This document shows positions 1 through 9,400 of a stretch of DNA of 14,105 bases, in pieces. The DNA comes from Baffinella frigidus (Eukaryota > Cryptophyceae > Cryptomonadales > Baffinellaceae). The stretch's first letter is position 1. Every line of letters starts with the position of its first letter. The DNA lies in contig MU646607.1 in NCBI GenBank assembly GCA_026770585.1, forward strand, positions 368,261 to 382,365. The letters are read 5' to 3'. Position numbers and translations under genes: made by a program. The notes under the pieces are model-generated. The model was not told where the DNA came from. It did not search any database and saw nothing but the letters and a program-made list of their open reading frames with translations.

Positions 1-416
1 GGGTTCCGTGTTTGGGGTTCCGGGTTTGGGGTTCCGGGTTTGGGTTTCGGGTTTGGGGTTTGGGGTTTGGGGTTCCGGGTTTGGGGTTTGGGGTGTGGGG
101 TTTGGGGTTCCGGGGTTGGGGGGTTTACCAGAAGTCGGTCGGCTCGTGCCCCTCTCGCACAATCGTCTCCGACACCTGGTGGAGGGGTTTAGGGTTTGGG
201 GTTCAGTGTTTGGTGTTTAGGGTTCAGGGGTTAAAGTTTTGGGTTCAGGGTATAAAGTTTGGGGTTTAGGGTTTAGTGTTTAGTGTTTAGTGTTTAGTGT
301 TTAGGGTTTAGGGTTTAGGGTTTAGGGTTTAGGGTATAATGTATAGGGTTGAGGGTTTTAGGTTTGGGGTTTAGGGTTTAGGGTTTAGGATTTTGGGTTT
401 AGGGCTTGGTCCCACT
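1..416. repeat. Telomere-like repeat, G-rich on plus strand (includes exon 11 at 129-175)
   Basis: Bases 1-120 are mostly GGGTTTGGGGTTCC-type; 200-410 shifts to TTTAGGG and TTTAGTG. It is degenerate, so it is internal rather than a functional chromosome end. Confidence 0.85.
129..175 (-). CDS. Exon 11 of the model: gelsolin repeat C-terminal strand
   Basis: This 47-nt exon lies between CTCCACCAG|GTGTCG and TTCTG|GTAAAC. It encodes VSETIVREGHEPTDF plus the first two bases (TG) of a codon that would be Trp if the next exon starts with G. (V/I)xEGxEPxxFW is the conserved end of gelsolin repeats. The next exon lies left of the window. Confidence 0.85.
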
Positions 417-3400
417 GACCTGCTCCCATGCGCAACACCACCAACACGATCTGATCTGATCCCTGATTCCTCAACCCAGAAAACCTAAACTCTACTCTAC
501 ACTGCACTATACACCCTTAACCCTAGACCCCAAACCCTAAACCTAACCTACCCAGCCCTACACTACAAACTCTGAAGCCTCAAGCCTGAACCCTACCCTG
601 ACCGACAAACCCCAGACCCTACCCTACACTGATTAGGGTTTAGGGTTTAGGGTGTCCGCAAAATCTCCCCGCACCTCCATGTGAGGGCTCGCCTGAAGCG
701 CACTCGGATGCTAGGAACACGCAAGGCAGTCACGACCGACCGTCTGGCTTCGGCGCCGTTCACAAGCCTGCCGGCGGGGCTGTTCCACGTACGCACGTTC
801 TCTTTTGAGGGTGTGGCGAATGCCGAGGCGGGTCCGCCATATGGCGCACTGATTATTATGCCACTCGAGAGTAATAAAGTAGACGGCTCGAGAGTAATAA
901 AGAAGAAGAAGAAGAAGCACCTCCATGGCTATTCGCTGCTGCACCCTGACCCTACTCTACCATACATTACAAACACTAAACCCTAAACCCTGCACCATAA
1001 ACCCTAAATCCTGAACGCTACCCTACACTCCAAACCCTAAACCCTAAACCCCAAACCCTACACTACACACCCTAAACCCTAACATATCCACTACAAACCC
1101 TGATCCCTCAACCCTCAACGCTACCTCCATGCCTCGTCGCTGCTGGACCAGACGCTCCATCCCCTCTTTGCCCGCCTGGTTTAGGGTTCAGGGCGTAGGG
1201 GGTTAGGTTGAGGTTGAAGGTTTATGGGTTAGGTTTTAGGGTTTAGGGTTTAGGGTTTAGGGTTTAGGGTTTAGGGTTTAGGGTTTAGGGTCTAGCGATC
1301 TAGGGTTTAGGGTTCAGGGTTTAGGGTTTAGGGTGTGGAGGTTGGGTTTGAGGAATTATGGTTCAGGGTTCAAGGTTCAGAGGGTTAAGAAGGTTTGAAG
1401 TTTAGTGTTCACTCTAGGCTTTAGGCTTTAGTGTTTAGGGGTTTTACTTTAGGGTTGAAGGATGAGGGTTTAGAGTTTAGGGTTTAGGGTTAAGGGTTAA
1501 GGGTTTAAGGTTTAGGGTTTAGGGTTTGAGGGTTAGGGGTTCACCTCTGCCTCGTGGTCCCCCGCAAACTTCCCAATCCACAGAAACAGCGAATAGTACC
1601 TGCATTAGGGTTGAGGTTTAAGGATTTCAGGTTTCAGGTTCAGGGTTTGATGGTTTAGGGTTGGAGTTTAGGGTCAAGGGTCTGGGGTCTAGGGTCTAAA
1701 GTCTAGGGTCTAGGGTCTAGGATTGGTTTGATGTTTGGGAGTGATGTAAATAACACCCCCTTCAGCGTGCGGGTGGGGTGGGGTTTGGGGATCCGTCGTC
1801 AACTTTCGCCATTGTTGCAGTTTCCCGTCAACTTTCGCCATTGTTGCGTGCTTTTCGTCAACTTTCCCGTTGTTGCATGTTTTTCGGTGGACGCGACCCA
1901 GTACAAACGCATACACTCACATCGTAACTAGAGCGGTTTGGCATCTGTTGGCACCGAAGACAATCACACGATGCCCAAAGTCGACAGTTTTGTACCAGTA
2001 TCGTCATCATTCGCCCTTACTGCATGCTTTCAGCGTGACCAACAGATGCAAAAACCACTCTGACCCCTCTTTCCAGCCTCCGGGTCCACACAGCGGGCTA
2101 CGAAGGGGCAATGTGGTCAAATCTAAGACATTGCCCGTGACCTTATCCGTAGGAACCCCTCCCGTGTACCTACGGATTGCCTACCGTAGGGTCATATCTC
2201 TTATCGCTTATAAGCTATTCCAAAATCCCTTGGAAGTCCGCTGTGCGGAGGGGTGCAAACCCGTCGAGCAGGAACACGTCTCCGGAGTTGACTTAACAAT
2301 GTGATTGTATCAGTTTGTGTGGGGTGCACACCCGTCGAGGAGAAAAACATCGCCGGAGTTGATCGACTTGTAGGAGCACGCCACCACCGTCTCCCGCACT
2401 TTGTTCACTGTTCCCTGTGTTAGGGTTTGGGGTTTTGGGTTTTGGGGGGTTGGGGGTTTGTGGGGTTTGGGTTTTAGGGTTTGTGGGTTTTGGGGTTGTG
2501 GGGTTTGGGGGCGTAGGGTTTAAGGTGTGGGGTTCAGGGTTTGGGTGTAGAGTTTCGGGTTTCGAGTTTCGGGTTTAGTGTTTAGGGGTTAGGGCCAAGA
2601 GTTTGGGGTTCAAGGTTTGGGGTTCAGATGATAGATCGAGAGTTATCTTGGAGATCAGGAGACGGGCCCGGCTACGTTAAGTATTAGGGTTTAGAGGTTC
2701 GGGGTTTCGCGTTTACGGTTCAGATGTATCTTATGAGTGGTTCAGAGTTGAGAGGTACCTTGATATAGGAGGAGGCAGGCGCAGGCGATCCTTCGCCTGC
2801 CTTAGCACCTACACCCTGCACCCTCAACCCTCGACCCTCGACCCTCGACCCTCGACCCTCGACCCTAAATCCTAGAATCCGAACCAGGGTTCGTACGCGG
2901 AATTCAAGACCCTCGACCCTCCACCCTCAATCCTCCACCCTCCACCCTCCACCCTCCACCCCACACCCTCCACCATACACCCTACGCCCAAACCTTGTAA
3001 AGGAGGAAGCAAACGCGCGCGCGGCGATGCGCTGGCGTTCCTTCGCCTGTCTTAGCGCTTACACCCTAAACTAGTGGTCACAGTGAAGCGCAAAACACCA
3101 GCGCTGCGTGCGGGCGCAAACCCGAACCCCAGAACCCTTGTACATGAGTAGATGCGTTCAACTGACGGTGTAGGGTTCCGGGTGTATATAAGGAGAGGTA
3201 CCTTATAGAGGAGGAGGCGGGCGCGGGCGCGGGCAGCGATTCTCTGACGTTCTTTCGCCTGTCTTACCACCTTGTACTCCGCCCACGAAATCTGCGCGAA
3301 ACGTTGACTTGTTTAGTACTGCGCGAAACGTTGACTTGTTTAGTACCGTTTTTCGTGCAAAGTTGACGTGTTTAGTACTAAACACGTCAATTTTTCGTGC

Positions 3401-6400
3401 AGACTCGTACGTAACCAGGACGTTAACGTAAGAATAGACCCACACCTGGTTTGGGGTTCACAGTTCAGGGTTCAGGGTTTGGGGTTTGGGGTTTGGGGTT
3501 TGGGGTTCAGGGTTTGGGGTTTGGAGTTCAGGATTTGGGGTTTGGGGTTCAGGGTTAGGGATGCGCTGCAGCTCCTTCGCTTGCCAAGGCACCTTGAACT
3601 CCGCATATGAAATCTGAGTTTAGGGTTGAGGGTTTGGGGTTTAGGGTTCGTGGGAAGGTCACGACACGCAACTTGGAAAAGTTGAGGCGCGCAACTTAGG
3701 AAAGTTAAGACTCGCAACTTAAGAAGGTTGAGGCTCGCAACTTCGAAAGCGAGAGAGAGAGGCTGGGGACCTTGACGTTGCAGAACCCCGAACCCCAAAC
3801 CCATCTAAACCCCGAACCCATCTAAACCCCAAACCCCAAACCCTCTAAACTCCAAACCCTAAACCATCTAAACCCCAAACCCCAAACCATTTAAACCCCA
3901 AACCCCAAACCCTCTAAACCCCAAACCCTAAACCATCTAAACCCCAAACCTCAAACCCAATTAAACCCCAAACCCCAAACCCTCTAAACCCCAAACCCCA
4001 AACCCTCTAAACCCGAAACCCTCCAAACCCTCTAAACCCGCAACCCTAAACCCTCTAACCCCCACATCCTAAACTTTCTGAACCCTCCAAACACCAACCT
4101 CCGAACCCTTAACCGTCACCCGCGCGACCTGGGCGATAGAGCGTTTGCGGTAATTGTTGTCCGTTTTGGACGTACGGTTTTCCGGTTTTACGGTTTTTTA
4201 AAATGTTGTAAAGGTCGTTGAATATTTTAAATGGACACTTCTCTGGTACAAATTAATCGGGGGGGGGGGGCAAATGAAAACCGGAAAACCGGAAAACTGC
4301 ACGTCCAAAACGGACAACAATTACCGCAAACGCTCTAATCGTAGCTCGCATGTCTGCATCACGCGCATGACCTCGATTTGCAAGTGGGCATATAGCCCAC
4401 ACGGTGGACTACGAACCTTTCATCAAACGTCAAACTTACCCTGAGGAAATTAACAAGGATTTTTTTTGTGCAATTTGGTCACGTTACCCCCAAGAATCCG
4501 GCCGTAACAAAACCCTTGTAGTCCACCGTGAGGAGCCATGCAGTCGATTTTCACGTGAGCAACGTTGGCAGGAAAAGAGAGAGAGGCGCGCCCTTGGTGT
4601 TACGGAACACGTGTTCCGCGCATGAGGTCTATTCGGTCTCGCCAATGTGGTGAGCGCGGGCTCTTTTCCGCGCCAAAGTTGACGGATTCGTACCGCGCGC
4701 ACCCAGCATGTCAACTTTTGAATAGGCTGGTGAGGGCAGAGCACGACCTTGGCGTTGCGAAACTCGTAGCGCATGATCCTGAAGAACCCCGCCTCGGAAA
4801 CCTGCGCAGAGGGTCCAGCGTCTTACATTTAGGGTTGAGGGTTGAGAGTGCAGGGTTCAGGGTGCAGGGTTCAGGGTGCAGGGTTCAGGGTGCAGGGTTC
4901 AGGGTGCAGGGTTCAGGGTGCAGGGTGCAGGGTTCATGGTCCATGGTTCATGGTGTAGGGTGAAGCGTGCGGGGTGCAGGGTGAAGGGTGCAGGGTGCAG
5001 GGTGCAGGGCAGGGTGTAGGGTGCAGTGAATTCTTATCTCAGAAAACGAGTTCTAAAACTCGTTTTCTTAAGTCAATTCCCCTACGAATTCGTCAACTTA
5101 TTCTTTACTTTCCGCATAACTTGACAAATTTGTAGGGGAATTGACTTAAGAAAACGAGTTTTAGAACTCGCTTTCTGAGATAAATTCGTAGCGCATGATC
5201 CTGAAGAACGCCGCCTCGGAAACCTACGAACAACAGTCAATCAACAGTTGACTAAACCGCTCAGACTTTGTAGAGCGATTCCAGGAAATGTCAGCCGCTT
5301 TTGGGGTTGCTGGTTTGACGGTTTGCTCATTTCATTTGTACCAGCATTCTCGAAACGGTGCGTTTTGAAAGGCCGTAAAACCTGTTTCTGGTTCAAATGA
5401 AATGAGCAAACCGTCAAACCAGCAAACCGAAAAGCGGCATTTCCCGGAATCTCATCCGGCCGAGTATTCATAATGAATACGATTTCGGGGATCTCCGATT
5501 CGATTTTGGTGTATCTTGAGGCTCTAAATGAAGTCTAGATAGACGACTGTCTTATGTATACCCCTTAAGATACACCAAAATCGTATTCATTATGCATACT
5601 CGGCGGGATTAAATCGCTCTACCTGGGCGTTAACTAACTCGGACAGGCTTGGTACCAGCAACGCCCCGAGTAGTCAACCACGGCAGGATTCGCACTTACC
5701 AGGGGGCAGGATTTGCAGCGTCAGATCTGAAACTTCGGAGCGGTTTAGGGGTTGCGAAGGACGTTGTGGCACTGTTTACAATCTCAAAGGGAGTCTACGA
5801 CCCCCTTAATTATACGACCCCCTTAATTATACGACCCCCTTCGTGTTACGACCCCCGTAGCTCGTGCCAGACGGGAAGGGCTCACAACCTGCCCTGATTC
5901 GCGAAATGGCTCCAAGACCTCGTCGATTTCCGGAAGAGCGGAACCACGGTTTGTGTTAATTTGACGGTGGAATTTGGTATCTTAGCCTCGACATAGCTGT
6001 ACCATAGCACACAACCCACCCCTAAGACAGCAAAAAGGTGGTTTCAATCAATTATTTTTCCATGTGAAATCTGAACCTTCAGAGCCACACAGCGGGCTAC
6101 GAAGGGATTTCCGGCCCATTTTGGGCCTAGTTTCCGTTACCTTATCCATAGAAACCCCCCTATGTCCCTACGGGTTGCCTACCGTAGGGTCGTAGGTCTT
6201 ATCGCTTACGGGTTATTCAGAATCCCTACGAAGTCCGCTGTGTGGGGGGAGGGCTCGTAACCTGTCCCGAATCGCGAAATGGCTCCAAGATCTGGTCGAT
6301 TTCCTCATCGAACGTCGGGAGCATCAGGCGCCCGAACGCTTCCTGCGTCTAAAAAGGGGGTCCACGGCAGGTCATTACTGGGAATTTCAGAACGCAACGT

Positions 6401-9400
6401 TTCATTTCGTGGTACTAAATGGTTCGTAACCACCATCGATTTCGCAGCTACTCGTCCTTTCCACGTCCGATCCGAACACACAATTTCGGATCGGGGTTCA
6501 ATCTTTTTTAAAAGACTTGTAGCTGAAATTCCGACTCACGACCTGGCGTGGGAAGTCAGACAAATCCTGGTCTGCCACACTCGGGGTGGCAGACGATTCT
6601 TAAGTTGACATGCTGCGTTTCCGGTACACATATGTCAACTTTGGAGCGGGAAAGAGCCCGGGCGCAGCAAAGTGGTGAGCGCGAATAGACCAAGACGGCG
6701 CTAGGAGGTCTGCAGCTCTGGCCCTTTCTGCGTCTGAAATGGGGGTAGCGTTACGTACAGACACATGTTTAACTTAAAGCAAGCTTCTGCTATCGAAGGG
6801 GTGTTTATCTGTGTTATGGTAAAGCTATGTCGAGGGTAAGAGAGCATATTCCACCTGTAAGATAGCATAAAACAAAGCGCACTTCGGGCGTCGGGAGCAA
6901 AAGGACACGCTTCCTGCGTCTGAAAGGGCTTAGGGTTTAGGGGATTAGGTGAAGCTTCCCGAGAGCGGCGACTTCAAGGTGTTGCCAACTCGCTTCCTGC
7001 GTCTGAAAGGGTTTGGGGGTTGGAGTTCAGCGTTTCGGGGTTTGGATTTGGAGTTTGGGGTGGTGTTTGGTGTTTGGTGTTTGGTGTTGAGGGTTTAGGG
7101 TTCAGGGTTTAGTGTGCAAGATTTAGAGTGGTGTTCAAGATTGAGAGAGAGAGAGAAAACATAAAATAAATAAAATAAACTACATCAAGAAGAAGAAAAA
7201 GAAGAAGACGGACCTGGAAGAGTGTGACGAAACCTTGCTTCAGAGTGTCCTCCTCCTCCCAGACCGCGCTCACCCGATCGTCAAACTCCAGCTCCCTACA
7301 CTCTACACCCTGAACCCTGAACCCTACCCTACCCTACCCTACCCTACCCTACCCCCCCCTCCCCTCCCCTACCCTACCCAACCCTGCCCTGCCCTACCCT
7401 ACCCTAGACTGAGTAGGGTTTAGGGTGTAAGGTGTTTGGGGCTTGGGGTGCATGGTTGAGAGGGTTCAGGGTTTCGGGTTTCGTGTTTGGAGAATGAGCA
7501 GGAGACGGACCTGGAAGAGTGTGACGAAGCCTTGCTTCAAAGTGTCCTCTTCCTCCCAGACCGCACTCACCCGATCGTCAAACTCCAGAGCCGCCTGCAT
7601 TGCCGGATACCGTTGAACGTTTGTTGTTGAGGGTGCAGAGGCGCTTACGTTTAACTAACAACGCTCAGCACTGAAGCGCATGGTGTCCTCCTCCTCCCAC
7701 ACCGCGCTGCCCCGATCGTCCAACTCCAGAGCTGCCTGCTTATGGTTTGGAGAGTGTAAGGTTTATGGTATAGGGTGTAGGGTGTAGGGTTCAGGGTTCA
7801 GGGCGAAGGCTTTAGAGGGTTTGAGTATAAGACTCGGGCCCCAATATTGGGGTTGAGGGTTGAGCGCTGCCTGCCTTACCCCTTAGGAGTTGGGCTTTCT
7901 GCATTAGCGCTTGGCGTTTAGGGTTTGTTGTTGAGGGTGCAGAAGCGCTGACGTTTTAAGGGTTGGTTTAGGCTTTAGGGTTTAGGGACTAGGGTTTAGG
8001 GTTTAGGGTTTCGGGTTTAGGGTTAGGGTTTAGGGTTTATGGTTTAGGGTGTAGGATTTAGGGATTAGGGATGAGGGTACATGGTATAGAGTGTAGGGTT
8101 CATGGTAAAGGGCAAAGGGTTTAGAGGGTTTGGGGTTTACGGTTTAGGGTTTAAGGTTTAGGGTTTAGGGTTCAGAGGGTGTAACGTTTAAAGGCTTTGT
8201 GGTGTCGGGGTTATAGGGTGTCGGGTTTATAGGGCGCAGGGCTTTGCTTGTTTGAGGTGGATGCTCTAGAGTTTGACCATGAATTTGACCATGAGTTTGA
8301 CCATCAATTCGACCATGAAACAATTTTTTCGAGTGGATGTTCTTCATGGTTGAGGGTTTAGGGCTTACGGTTTAGGGTTCAGGGTTCATGGTTCAGAGGA
8401 TAGGTTAAAGAGGGCTTGGGGTTTGCCTGCTCGAGGTGGATGCCTGCCTGCACTTTCTTGAAGTCGCCGCTCTCGGGAAGCTTCACCTAATCCCCTAAAC
8501 CCTTAGCCCCACACCCTACACCCTGCACCCTGCACCCTGCACCCTACACCCTGCACCTTGCACCCTAAACCCTTAACCAGTTGGACGCCCTAGATTTTGA
8601 CCATGACTTTGACCATGACTTTAACCATGAGTTTGACCATGACCTGTTCGAGGTGGATTTCCCCGCCTTCTTGAAACTCTCCAGGGTTTATGGCTCAGGG
8701 GTAAGGGTGTGGGCTTTGGGGTTTGGCTGCTCGAGGTGAATGCCCGTCTCGACGTCCTTGAAATCGCCGCTCTCGGGAAGGTTCCGCTAACCCCTCAACC
8801 CTGAACTCCAAACCCTACCCCCTACCCCCTACCCCCTAAGCCAGATGGATGCCCAGATTTGACAATTCTTTGACCATTCTTTGACCATTCTTTGACCATT
8901 CTTTGACCATGAATTTGACGGTGGATTTGACCTGTTCGAGGTGGATGGTCGCCTCGACGTCCTTGAAGTCGGCACTCTCGGGAAGGTTCACCGCGACCCC
9001 CGTCACAAACCACGCCTGTTTGTTCCGGGGTTTGTAGCGTTAGGTGTACAGTTGTACAGTTGTACCGTCGTACAGTTGTACACTTGCACAGTTGTACAGT
9101 CACCTGTACAGTTAGTTGTATAGTTGTACAGTTGTACAGTTGTACAGGCTGGGGTGTGGGGTGTGGGGTGTGGGGTTAGGGTTTTCGAGTTTGGGGGCTT
9201 GTAGTTTGGGGGTGGGGGTCTCCTCGAAGTCGCCGCTCTCAAGAAGGTTAACCGCGACCCCAGTCACAAACCACGCCGGCAGCTTCCAGAGGTTTGGGTT
9301 CAGGGTGTAGGGGTTGGTGTTCACGACACGATACATGGTTTTTTTTGGAGTTCAGGGTTTAGGGGTTAGCGGTTAGGGTTCATGCGGGTTTAGGGATTGG

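Larger units (their letters stand above)
480..1124. repeat. Mostly C-rich telomere-like sequence with an unexplained insert
   Basis: CCCTAAACC-type sequence fills 480-640 and 950-1124, with a short G-rich piece at 633-655. The 660-920 stretch is unique sequence with two exon-10 fragments, a duplicated CTCGAGAGTAATAAAG and a GAA microsatellite (901-918); nothing else is recognised there. Confidence 0.75.

Noticed and set aside
8-269. Long open frames with FGVWGLGFRV-type peptides on the plus strand
   Set aside because: They are translations of the telomere-like 7-mer repeat, open in several frames at once.
1-416. A real chromosome end
   Set aside because: The repeats are degenerate, change variant, flip strand repeatedly and are interrupted by exons; nothing marks a terminus.
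1797-1885. A CRISPR-like array
   Set aside because: The units are contiguous and vary throughout, with no unique spacers; the setting is eukaryotic.
2087-2247. A tRNA or other structured RNA gene because of the stem-forming ends
   Set aside because: No tRNA arms or anticodon loop can be drawn; three dispersed copies with inverted ends fit a foldback element better.
1870-2304. 144-codon plus-strand open frame
   Set aside because: It crosses two foldback elements and an exon-8 copy in the opposite sense, and shows no domain.
3184-3192. TATATAAGG resembling a TATA box
   Set aside because: No plus-strand gene follows and the site lies in the intron of the minus-strand gene.
3472-3804. Minus-strand open frame of 110 codons with NPKPQTLNPKP
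   Set aside because: It is repeat translation; only the piece matching exon 7 (3561-3612) is meaningful, and that lies in another frame.
9003-9336. NCTTVQLYN-type open frames
   Set aside because: Translation of the ACAGTTGTA microsatellite.
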